In this document: in pieces, positions 28,134-38,341 of the stretch
Layout of the letters: every line of letters begins with the position of its first letter
How positions within the stretch are numbered: position 1 is the stretch's first letter
Assembly: GCA_964036045.1 (NCBI GenBank)
Contig: OZ038387.1
Location: forward strand, 21,095,348-21,159,347
Reading direction: 5' to 3'
Length of the DNA: 64,000 nucleotides
Source of the DNA: Eutreptiella sp. 'Long Island Sound 2002'
Lineage: Eukaryota > Euglenozoa > Euglenophyceae > Eutreptiales > Eutreptiaceae
Notes under the pieces: model-generated
Database searches by the model: none
What the model was told of the DNA's origin: nothing
The model's input: only the letters and a program-made list of their open reading frames with translations
Position numbers and translations under genes: made by a program

Positions 28134-29574
28134 ATGTGCACCTTTACTAGGTATAGTGTCAGAGCTTCACGGAATTAAGCACTGGCTTGTACAGCTTAGC
28201 TGAGCTCCGAGCGCCTTATGGACTGGCTGAGCTATTGGTTTTGCTTTTCTGCCGCTTTTGGCAGGCACCCTGGGAGCCACACTGGCAGCTACACCTTTGA
28301 TTGAGCGTATGGGGTTTCAGGGCTTTGGGCTACTGCAAAGGAAGCCCGCATCCTTTTTTCTGAGACACTTTGTTGTGCACAGGGTTAATGGCAATGTCCT
28401 GCTCTGTGTTTTGTGCTTCGACGCCTGTCGCATATTCCGCTGGTTTGGAGTGTAAGCAAATCCATCAATCTTGGATTTTGAGTGCATAGTGTGAAGTTTG
28501 GGTGTGATAAGCCGAAGGCCCAGAAATTCTCACTAACAGAACCTTGCCAGAACCCTATTCCGAAACAGGGAAAACATGGGGAAATGGGGGAAAATGCGTA
28601 AAGATGTGATGTGTCATTTTTGGAAAACTGAGTGGAAAATTGGTGATGACCCACCCCCCCAAAAGGTGGAAAGTGGTGGTATTCAGTGCTGATGGGACAC
28701 AGGGGGTGGGTGGCTGGAGGAAAAATGGGTGAAAGTGGGGGGAATGGGGGGAAATGGGGGAAAATGGGGAAGAATAGGGCAGAAGTTGGGGATGCGTCGG
28801 GGGGCATGAAGGGTTCTCATGCAGCCCATGGGTCCCCTTTCACAGTGTTGCCTCTTTTCTCCTATGGACCATGTGCACCCATACAAAGGGCCGCTAAAGG
28901 TCATCCGCGGCCCACAGAGGGGTTGGGTATTGGCTGACTGGCTCTCCAATTTTCCCCTAGTCTCCACATTTTTTCCCATTTCCTGTCATTTTTACAATAT
29001 CTTTCCCCTATTTTCCCCCATTCTTCCTCAGGAACGTTGTCGGGAGCCTTATTGCCGGCTGTGTCAGGAATTTCTGGGCCTTGTAAGCTCTTCACTGTAT
29101 CTCCGGACAACCACCACCACCACCTTTTTCAGTTGCAGGCTTTAGTCCTGGCAGGATGCGCTACAGCTAGTCACCATTACCCTGCGGACTTGCGGATTGC
29201 AAAAACCGTTCTCAATGGCTCCAGCACGCCCAAAAAAAAAGGAAACCTCCTCCCATGGGGGGCGCCCAGCTGCCCTTCAAAATGGCCAAACCAGTCAGAA
29301 GGTGTGGACCACATTTGGTCCCAATTTGGTGCCGAAGGCACCAGAAAGGTTTTTTTAGCATGTGGTGGGGGGGTTGAACTTTCGTTGTTACCCCATGTGT
29401 GTTTACTCAAAATGCTAAGAATTTCATGGGGAATCCAAATATGTATGCAAAACATGAAAAGTTTTTCTGACTCGTGACCTCCATTGAGCCTCCCAAACGT
29501 GGCTGCTAGGACGGGACCCACCAAAAGGTAAAAACATTTTTCCCAAAAAAACCCGCATAACAAGGGGATCATTT
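28134..29574. other. Unassigned DNA with facing purine-rich and pyrimidine-rich tracts
   Basis: A purine-rich stretch on the + strand (about 28710-28790: repeated GGGGGAAATGGGGG) faces a pyrimidine-rich one (about 28945-29035: TTTCCCC and TTTTCCCCCATTC), separated by 150 bp of ordinary sequence. They are roughly inverted copies and could pair or form triplex DNA. No gene is supported. Confidence 0.45.
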
Positions 29575-29579
29575 TGAGG

Positions 29580-30028
29580 TACCCCCCCCCCCTTGCAAAC
29601 TCCCCCCCCTTGCAATCCCCCCCCCCCCCACCCGGGAGACCGTCACTTCCATGTTTTTCTAGTTAACATGTCTTGTGCTGGTTTGTGTTGCCCATCTGCT
29701 TTACACCTGCTTAGCAGCACACCACGTGCCTGTCATGCAAACTGAGCATGTGCAACAATTCAAAGTATGTTATTCTCATACCCAGAAGTTCTTTACCGTT
29801 TCTTTGGATCCCCAATAACGTTTGTGTTGGATAAAGCACATTGGCATCAACGCAAAAGTCGCTTCACACGTGTTCTCTTTGCTTGCATTAGTGGAGGGTA
29901 CCACAGTTTGCCTTGAAATACCCCTTGCAATCCCCCCCCCCCCCCGGGAGACCGTCACTTGGCAACCCCCCCCCCCCCGGGAGACCCTCGCGCGCTAACC
30001 CGGGAGTTTGCAAGGGGGGCGGGGGGTA
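29580..30028. mobile_element. C-rich foldback (MITE-like) element, about 450 bp
   Basis: The left border reads ACCCCC...CCTTGCAAACTCC and the right border GGGAGTTTGCAAGGGGGG...GGTAT, an inverted repeat of some 25-29 bp. Inside, CTTGCAAT, a C run and CCCGGGAGACCGTCACTT occur twice (about 29603-29650 and 29924-29960), with a third partial copy before CCCGGGAGTTTGCAAGG. There is no coding capacity and no clear target-site duplication. Homopolymer lengths are uncertain. Confidence 0.5.
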
Positions 30029-30039
30029 TGTATGTTGTA

Positions 30040-33000
30040 TGTTCACCGAGCTGGGTTTACCCTGTCGAGGTTTTACACCACCTTTTAGGGGCCAAGGGTG
30101 AGCTACATGTTTTAGCAAGCAACAGCAAGCAGCAGCAGCAGCAGCAGCAGGCGGTTAAAAAGTCCTTGCGACCACACCGCGGCTCAAAACCGGCATCCAA
30201 GTAGCTCAAAACGACCGGGGAGCCAAGGCGCATCACCACAAACAAGTTTCGTTGCGTTTCGAGCCGTCTAGCCCGTTCTACGGCCGATTTAGTGTCCAAA
30301 AATGGCCGTTTTTGGGCTGTTTTTGGCTGTTTTCAGGACGATCGTCCTGAAAGTTCAGGACGATCGCCGCTACGCCAAGCAGGTGTTTCCGATGAGGGCC
30401 GTTGTTCTTTCATGGCGATTGGGCTATCAAAGGATGGCAAATGGGTGTTCAATGAGGCGTGTACCACGCCGTGGTGCCACGCGGTGGTCCGTTTTGAGGT
30501 GAAAATGAGCCGTTTTTGAGCCGTGTTTCAGGACGATCGTCCTAACCATGGAGGCACATCTCTAAAGCAAGCGGTCTTTCTTCAACGGTGATTTCCAATG
30601 CGTTGCGCAAGACTAGGACCCAGCTCGGTCCTAGTTCGAGTCTTGATTACCGGGCTGGGTTTACCCTGTCGAGGTTTTACACCACCTTTTAGGGGCGAAG
30701 GATGAGCTACACGTTTTAGCAAGCAACAGCAAGCAGCAGCAGCAGCAGCAGCAGGCGGTTAAAAAGTCCTTGCGACCACACCGCGGCCCAAAACCGGCAT
30801 CCAAGTAGCTCAAAACGAACGGGGAGCCAAGGCGCATCACCACAAACAGGTTTTGTGCCGTTTCGAGCCGTCTAGCCCGTTCTACGGCCGATTTAATGTC
30901 CAAAAATGGCCGTTCTTGGGCCGTTTTCAGGACGATCGTTTTTAAAACTCAGGACGATCGCCGCTGTGTCAAGTGGGCGTTTGCAATGAGGGCCGTTGTT
31001 CTTCCATGGCGATTGGGCTATGAAAGGATGGCGAATGGGTGTTCAATACGGCGTGTACCATGCCGTGGTGCCACCCGGTGGTCCATCTTGAGGTGAAAAT
31101 GAGCCGTTTTTGAGCCATGTCTCAGGACGATCGTCCTGACCGTGGGGGCACATCTGCAAAGCAAGCGGTCTTTCTTCAACGGTGATCTCCAATGCGGTAC
31201 GCAAGACTAGGACCCAGCTCGGTCCTAGTTCGAGTCTTGATTACCGAGCTGGGTTTACCCTGTCGAGGTTTTACACCACCTTTTAGGGGCCAGGGGTGAG
31301 CAACACGTTTTAGCAAGCAACAGCAAGCAGCAGCAGCAGCAGCAGGTGGTCCAAAAGTCCTTGCGGCCACACCGCGGCTCACAACCGGCATCCAAGTAGC
31401 TCAAAACGACCGGGGAGCGAATGCGCATCACCACAAACAAGTTTCGTTGCATTTTGAGCCGTCTAGCCCGTTCTACGGCCGATTTAGTGTCCAAAAAATG
31501 GCCGTTTTTGGGCCGTTTTCAGGACGATCGTCCTGAAAACTCAGGACAATCGCCAGTGTGTCAAGTGGGCGTTTGCAATGAGGGCCGTTGTTCTTTCATG
31601 GCGATTGGGCTATACAATGATGGCAAATGGGTGTTCAATAAGGCGTGTACCATGCCGTGGTGCCACACGGTGGTCCATTTTGAGGTGAAAATGAGCCGTT
31701 TTTGAGCCATGTTTCACGATGATCGTCCTGACCGTGGAGGCACATCCAAAAGTCCTTGCGACCACACCGCGGCTCAAAACCGGCATGCATGTAGCTCAAA
31801 ACGACCGGGGAGCCAAGGCGCATCACCACAAACAAGTTTCGTTGCGTTTCCAGCCGTCTAGCCCGTTCTACGGCCGATTTAGCGTCCAAAAATGGCCGTT
31901 TTTGGGCTGTTTTTGGCTGTTTTCAGGACGATCGTCCTGAAAGTTCAGGACGATCGCCGCTACGCCAAGCAGGTGTTTCCGATGAGGGCCGTTGTTCTTT
32001 CATGGCGAGTGGGCTATCAAAGGTCGGCAAATGGGTGTTCAATAAGGCGTGTACCACGCCGTGGTGCCACGCGGTGGTCCATTTTGAGGTGGAAACAAGC
32101 CGTTTTTGAGCCGTGTTTCAGGACCATCTTCCGACCGTGGAGGCACATCTTGAACGCAAGCAGTCTTTCCTCAACGGTGATCTCCAATGCGCTACGCAAG
32201 ACTAGGACCCAGCTCGGTCCCAGTTCGAGTCTTGATTACCGAGCTGGGTTTACCCTGTCGAGGTTTTACACCACCTTTTAGGGTCCAAGGATGAGCAACA
32301 CGTTTTAGCAGCAACAGCAGCAGCAGCAAGCAGCAGCAAGCATCAGAAGGTCCAAAAGTCCCTGTGACCACACCGTGGCTCAAAACCGGCATCCAAGTAG
32401 CTCAAAACGACCGGGGAGCGAATGCGCATCACCACAAACAAGTTTCGTTGCGTTTTGAGCCGTCTAGCCTGTTCTACGGCCGATTTAGTGTCCAAAAATG
32501 GCCATTTTTGGGCTGTTTTCAGGACGATCATCCTGAAAATTCAGGACGATCGCCGGTGTGTCAAGTGCGCGTTTGCAATGAGGGCCGTTGTTCTTCCATG
32601 GCGATTGGGCTATCAAATGATGGCAAATGGGTGTTCAATACGGCATGTATCATGCCGTGCTGCCACATGGTGGTCCATCTTGAGGTGAAAATGAGCCGTT
32701 TTTGAGCCGTGTTTTCAGGACGATTGTCCTGCCCGTGGAGGCATATCTGTAAAGTAGGCGGTCCTTCTTCAACGGTGAACTGCAACGCGTTACGCAAGAC
32801 TAGGACCCAGCTCGGTCCTAGTTCGAGTCTTACCGAGCTAGGTTTACCCTGTCGAGGTTTTACACCACCTTTTAGGGGCCAAGGGTGAGCAACACGTTTT
32901 AGCAGCAGCAAGCAGCAGCAGCAGCAAGCAGGAGCAGCAGGCGCATAAAAAGTCCTTGAGACCACGCCGCGGCTCAAAACCGGCATCCAAGTAGCTCAAA

Positions 33001-34634
33001 ACGACCGGGGAGCCAAGGCGCATCACCACAAACAAGTTTCGTTGCCTTTGGAGCCGCCTAGCCCGTTCTACGGCCGATTTAGTGTCCAAAAATGGCCGTT
33101 TTTGGGCTGTTTTTGGCTGTTTTCAGGACGATCGTCCTGAAAGTTCAGGACGATCGCCGCTACACCAAGCACGTGTTTCTGATGAGGGCCGTTGTTCTTT
33201 CATGGCGATTGGGCTATCAAAGGATGGCAAATGGGTGTTCAATATGGCATGTACCATGCCGTGGTGCCACACGGTGGCCCATTTTGAGGTGAAAATGAGC
33301 CGGTTTTGAGCCATGTTCCAGGACGATCGTCCTGATCGTTGAGGCATATCTGTAAAGCAAGCGGTCTTTCTTCAACGGTGATTTCCAATGCGTTACGCAA
33401 GACTAGGACCCAGCTCGGTCCTAGTTCCAGTCTTGATTACCGAGCTGTTTTCGGGACGATCGTCCTGAAAGTTCAGGACGATCGCCGCTACGCCAAGCAG
33501 GTGTTTCCGATGAGGGCCGTTGTTCTTTCATGGCGATTGGGGTATCAAAGGATGGCAAATGGTTGTTCAATAAGGCGTGTACCACGCCGTGGTGCCACGC
33601 GGTGGTCCATTTTGAGGTGAAAATGAGCCGTTTTCCTGCCGTTTTTCAGGACAATCGCCGTAGCCATGGAGGCACATCTCTAAAGCAACCGGTCTTTCTT
33701 CAATGGTGATTTCCAATGCGTTACGCAAGACTAGGACCCAGCACGGTCCTAGTTCGAGTCTTGATTACTAAGCTGGGTTTACCTTGTTGAGGTTTTACAC
33801 CACCTTTTAGGGGCCAAGGGTGAGCAACAAGTTTTAGCAGCAGCAAGCAGCAAGCAGCAGAAAGCAGCAGCAGCAAGCAGACGCTTAAAAAGTCCTTGCG
33901 GCCACACCGCGGCTCAGAACCGGCAGCCAAGTAGCTCAAAACGACCGGGGAGCCAAGGCGCATCACCACAAACAAGTTTCGTTGCATTTGGAGCCGTCTA
34001 GCCCGTTCTACGGCCGATTTAGTGTCCAAAAATGGCCGTTTTTGGGCTCTTTTCGGCTGTTTTTAGGACGATCGTCCTGAAAGTTCAGGACGATCGCTGC
34101 TACGCCAAGCATGTGTTTCCGATGAGGGCCGTTGTTCTTCCATGGCGATTGGGCTATGAAAGGATGGCAAACGGGTGTTCAATACGGCGTGTACCGCGCC
34201 GTGGCGTCACGCGGTGGTCCATTTTGAGGTGAAAATGAGCCGTTTTCCAGCGGTGTTTCAGGACAATCGCCGTAAGCATGGAGGCACATCTTCAAAGCAA
34301 GCGGTCTTTCTTCAACGGTGATCTCCAATGCGCTACGCAAGACTAGGACCCAGCTCGGTCCTATTTTGAGTCTTGATTACCGAGCTGGGTTTACCCTGTC
34401 AAGGTTTTACACCACCTTTTAGGGTCCAAGGCTGAGCTACACGTTTTAGCAAGCAACAGCAAGCAGCAGTAGCAGCAGCAGCAGCAAGCAGCAGCAGCAG
34501 CAGGTGGTCCAAAAGCCCTTGTGACCACACCGTGGCTCAAAACCGGCATCCAAGTAGCTCAAAACGACCGGGGATCGAATGCGCATCACCACAAACAAGT
34601 TTCGTGCCGGTTCGAGCCGTCTAGCTTGTTCTAC
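30040..34634 (+). repeat. Family C macrorepeat array, part 1
   Basis: Tandem units of about 600 bp. Unit landmarks in order: GTTTACCCTGTCGAGG, TTTTACACCACCTTTTAG, an (AGC)n tract, CCGGCATCCAAGTAGCTC, CATCACCACAAACAAGTTTC, a 16-bp palindrome CAGGACGATCGTCCTG plus nearby partial copies, GAGGGCCGTTGTTCTT, CCATTTTGAGGTGAAAATGA, and the terminal hairpin region CTAGGACC...GGTCCTAG followed by GTTCGAGTCTTGAT. Some units are fused by deletion (about 31747, 32830, 33447). The Leu/Ala-run reading frames on the minus strand are just the (AGC)n tracts. No gene is supported. Confidence 0.9.
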
Positions 34635-34903
34635 TATGAGGACCCCCCCCCCCCCTGCTGGTGGGGCAGCCGGAGATCCAGACCTGAGGGCTGCTGATTT
34701 TGTGGGTGATGATGGATGGGACCCGGACCCCCCCCCCTCCAGAAGCAGTGTCTGTTCATAGTGATGATTCCGACGCCCCCGTGGCTGTCCTTTCGGAGCT
34801 GAATGAGTTTGACCCTCGATTTTTACCAGGTGCATCCGACTGTGATGCTATTTCTGCCATCTGTGTTCAATCGTCGAGCGCTGCCAGTAGTCATCAACAT
34901 TAG
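34635..34903 (+). pseudogene. C-terminal remnant of gene A in element 1
   Basis: The segment encodes a Pro-rich stretch followed by an acidic, Asp/Ser-rich tail ending with a stop at 34903. The coding frame changes across C runs at about 34643-34656 and 34729-34738. The layout (Pro run, frame change at poly-C, acidic tail with DSDAP and ASDCDA) parallels the end of gene A in element 2 (45720-45939), which lies in the same place relative to gene B. The N-terminal 90% is gone. Confidence 0.5.
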
Positions 34904-35363
34904 AAGCCTGTAAATCAACAATTTGCAGCCCTGTGGCCTTTTGTAGTGTGTTGTGTGACCCTTTGTTAGCCCCTTTGCTAAGCTATGCCTTCGGATACCG
35001 AACTGCCGGAAGGGGATGAGCAGCAGACCGCATCGCAAGCCGTTCACACAGCAGAGAAGACTCGGGCGCAGTCGGGGCAGGCTCCAGTGAAGCGGACGGG
35101 GACAGACCGGGCAACGAAAACATTCCGGACAACGTGGATCAAAAAGGAGCTGGTCAAGATACAGCTGACCAAGATAAAGTTTGACACCGACCTCACGCGT
35201 GGGCAGACCAGAGAGAGGGACGAGGACCCAGTACTATCGCGGATCGCAAGCCTGAGGACAAATCCACCCTGCCGGCCTATCTCAAACATTCTCATATGGC
35301 GAAACGAAGGTACACTACCATCCTGTCACACACGCGTCGTAATTTTGACACAGTCTGGTCGTT

Positions 35364-35381
35364 TGGGCACTGCAGTGCCCA
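35364..35381. repeat. Palindrome P1, copy 1 (TGGGCACTGCAGTGCCCA)
   Basis: An 18-bp perfect palindrome within the first intron (35310-35433) of gene B of element 1. It defines the P1 family. Confidence 0.85.
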
Positions 35382-35978
35382 TCTCGCTGATATCTCCCAT
35401 CTCCCATCTCCCTGTGGTCCATTTTTCTATCAGCTGAAATTCCCTACTGCTTGGGCGGGGCTCATATCCTGACAGCACTCCAAAGACTTCACGGAGAATA
35501 CTGTGAGAAGTCACGGGCACTGCCAGACTGGTTACAACACGTCTACTGTGAGGAGATCAGACACGACTGTCCTGTTGACATCAGAGAGATTATTGGAGGC
35601 GATCACAATGCGGTACAACACTCAGTGAGCAAGCTGAGTATGGGACAAGTGGCCGCTCGAATTTGGACTGAAGTGCAGAAGGGCAAAGCGAAAGAGATGC
35701 TGCTGGTGGCTCTGCGGAAGTGTGGCCGGCTGGGCGAGAAAACATCTGTGGTATGAGAGATGCACGATGAGACCACCGTTGTCAGTCCTTTGCGTACCTG
35801 TGGCCTGTCCAACACTGTATCCCTGCCAGGATTCAATCTGGAAAAATTGGAGACCGCTGGTTTCATTACTGCAGATATCTGGTGGCCGCGTGGCTGAGTT
35901 TATTGACACCTTTGAGAAGACTGCCGGTGAAGGTATTATGTCCTCCGAGCACCTGTTTTCGTCGTCTTTTGGTGTTCA

Positions 35979-36031
35979 TGGGAATTGCAGTGCCCAAATT
36001 CGACGCGACCCTAATTTTTGCACTGCAGTGC
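35979..36031. repeat. Palindrome P1, copies 2 and 3
   Basis: Copy 2 (35979-35996) is TGGGAATTGCAGTGCCCA, imperfect. Copy 3 has the perfect core GCACTGCAGTGC at 36020-36031. Both lie at the intron 35933-36028, and the CTGCAG centre of copy 3 provides the AG of the predicted 3' splice site. Confidence 0.7.
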
Positions 36032-36740
36032 TCAATCCCTACACTCTGCGGCCGTTGACGGGACTGCATGGTGACCAGATGGATGAAATATTGCTGTACA
36101 TGGCTGGAGATGGGGCCAAGATCGCAGGACTACATGCCAAGGCCAGACTGTTGAAGCGGGACCGCCTGTGGGAGATGCTGTACCTTCACCCGGACAACAC
36201 GCTCATCCATCCTTCTCGACGTATGTTTATGGGGCGGCAGGGTCTGGCGCGATCGCTGTTGACCCCCCCCCCCCCCCGGACCCACGACGCCAGGCTGTTT
36301 CGATCCCAGTGGTACCAGTGGTCTCCTGTTCTAACAGTGAACGTGCATGAAATGCAAAGAGTCCGCAAACTGCTTGCAAAGTCGCCGAGGGCCGCCAAAT
36401 TGTCACTGGGGAAATGGACCTGGAGTGCCGAAAATCCCTTACCAAGCTCGGACACCATCCAGAAAGCACCGCTGTGGCAGGATGAGGAATGGGCTGACCT
36501 GAGGATTGCGCTGGCGAGGCCTGTCAAGGAAACTGCAGTGACAACGACTGATGGGGAGAAATCAACAACTATCTGGCTCAACAAGCCGCAAGATGGGACT
36601 GAAGCAACCGGAGCTCGGGCAGAGGCAATTGCGTTGGTTCGTGGCAAGGCTATCCCGTATACGATTGGATTGAGGGAGTACAAAGCGGTATGCAACCATT
36701 AGGCATAAGAATGGGATCGATTTCGCATTGCTGGTCACTT

Positions 36741-36758
36741 TAGGCACTGCAGTGCCCA
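36741..36758. repeat. Palindrome P1, copy 4
   Basis: TAGGCACTGCAGTGCCCA, one mismatch from the perfect form, in the intron 36688-36787. Confidence 0.8.
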
Positions 36759-37788
36759 TCTGTAATGAAATGTGCTTTTGACAACAGGTCTTCATTGAGT
36801 GTACGAAGGAACAAATGGACGATATCCATCCGCTGGTGCTGAAGGTTGCTGCGAAGTTGGTACCTGTGGCTATTGGTGGAATGGCGGCCGACGTTAAGTT
36901 CCTGGTTAATCAATTGCGCGACTCTGAGGAGTGTGGAGGCTGGCAGTATATTATGACCTTTTTTTTTTTATCAGGCAGTCGGTCACCCGACCTATCGGTT
37001 CGAGGAGAGGACTATTTGCTTCTGTGTCCCCGACAAGTTTAGGGTGAAGGTCCCGAATATTTTCATTTGCGATCAGGGTGCATACGGCAGCACCATTGGT
37101 CTGCCAGCGGCTAGTTGGCTCCTGCGTGTGCTTGGTATTGTTCCCCGACGCGACAGACAGTCCGAGGATGAAGTCTGGCTCCTGCTTTTGACAGCATCGG
37201 CTGTATTGCCAGCACAGCTCCTGTCCTGCCTTCCCAAGTCCCCCTATCTGGCAGCTTGCTTCACTGGGCGCCAGGGTTTGTTTAACGAGTTCTGTGAACA
37301 GCTAGCGGCGTATGTGCAGGAGATGGACTGTGTCTACTTGGTTAACTGGGACGCTTGGATGCCAAGGATTAGGGACTGTATGCCAGTTGTGGTGTAGCGG
37401 CCTGGGGAAGGGGAAGATGAGGAGGGGGGGGACGATGTGGAGGAAGAGGAGGATGACGAGATCGTGCTGGTCGGAGGTGGTGACAGCAAGAAGAGGACCA
37501 CCCCCAGCAAGAAGAAGCCGTCCTCCGACGACAGTGGGGATGAGGTTGATGATCCCCCCAAAAGGCCAGCCAAAAAGGCCAAGGACAGTACCCCCCTCAA
37601 TATGTTTCACGCCAAAGTAGGTCAGGCCAAGGGTAAGAAAGCTCCACCAAAGCAGAAGTAGACTGCGTTGTGCGGTTGGCACTGCCTGTGACCATGTCAG
37701 TAGTTTTTTCGCCTCCATTTGCACACTGTCGCGCGTCCTGTTCTATGCAGGTGTGAGACTGGTGCCCTTTTTCATGTTTTGGTAATTT

Positions 37789-37806
37789 TGGGCGCTGCAG
37801 TGCCCA
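37789..37806. repeat. Palindrome P1, copy 5
   Basis: TGGGCGCTGCAGTGCCCA, one mismatch, in the 3' non-coding region of element 1. Confidence 0.8.
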
Positions 37807-38118
37807 AACTCAGCGACTCGCCCTTTTTTTACCCCTGGTGGGCCATTTCTTTTGCAGGCATTGTTGTTGTCATTTATTATTGGATTGCCTGCACTGGCGG
37901 CGCCTCCGTTGTTTGTCGGCACCACTGGTGGTGCATCATTCTTGACGCTTCGCATACAATCACAGTGACTGGGTCAGCAGACGCGGTAACCAAAAGCAAA
38001 CCAGACTTTTGCATGTGTTTGCCTGTCGTCCTCCTTGCTTCATTTTTTAGGTTGCATTTTACGGCATGGTTTGAAATGCAGCAGCGGATGATTTGGAAGA
38101 ATTGGATTTTTCTTTGGA

Positions 38119-38136
38119 TGGACACTGCAGTGCCCA
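38119..38136. repeat. Palindrome P1, copy 6
   Basis: TGGACACTGCAGTGCCCA, one mismatch, about 200 bp inside the right end of element 1. The rest of 37662-38341 is non-coding and otherwise featureless. Confidence 0.8.
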
Positions 38137-38341
38137 AATTTGAAGGGGATACATGACTTTTGACTGGCACATGTTGTACCCCCTACACACAGTCATTTTG
38201 GATAATTCACAGGTTTTTGGGGGTGTTCTCTGCAAAGCACAATTGTGCAATTTTTCATAGTGGTTTTTCAGCCCCCGTTTTGGGGTGGTACCCATTTGGG
38301 AACTGTGGCAATTTTGCTACGTGCGTATAGAGCCGCCTAAG

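Larger units (their letters stand above)
34985..37661 (+). pseudogene. Gene B of element 1: ParB-like protein, broken copy
   Basis: Six exons fit by comparison with gene B of element 2: 34985-35309, 35434-35750, 35875-35932, 36029-36220, 36338-36687 and 36788 onward, all with GT-AG introns (96-124 nt) and matching phase. The conserved motif LGGAHILTALQR aligns with LLGGQHVYTAAQK; further shared blocks are PDW, DCP, YM-G, LHP and KWTW...APLW. Two lesions were seen: one extra T in the T run at about 36959-36969 shifts frame within exon 6, and an in-frame TAG lies at 37395. Beyond it the same frame continues as an acidic then Lys-rich tail (nuclear localisation-like KKRTTPSKKKPSS) to a stop at 37661. 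It is a decayed relative, or one damaged by a sequencing error plus one true stop. The intron at 35933-36028 is absent from element 2. Confidence 0.6.
34635..38341 (+). mobile_element. Mobile element 1: 5'-truncated relative of element 2
   Basis: Family C stops inside TTCTAC at 34634 and resumes as TTTGAGGTG at 38342. The interior resembles element 2: the tail of gene A, then gene B, then a 3' region. Its right end finishes GCCGCCTAAG, matching the terminal CTTAGGCG of element 2 in inverse. The left end is missing along with about 300 bp of C sequence, so a deletion removed the 5' half. It carries its own palindrome family (TGGGCACTGCAGTGCCCA). A target duplication cannot be tested, but the right flank TTTGA resembles the TTTTA target of element 2. 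Confidence 0.75.

Noticed and set aside
28150-28210. tRNA- or 5S-like small RNA gene near TAGTGTCAGAGCTTCACGG
   Set aside because: No cloverleaf, A and B boxes with correct spacing, or 5S signature could be laid out.
36946-36974. A 29-nt GT-AG mini-intron in exon 6 of gene B of element 1
   Set aside because: Removing it does not restore the downstream frame, whereas one T fewer in the T run does.
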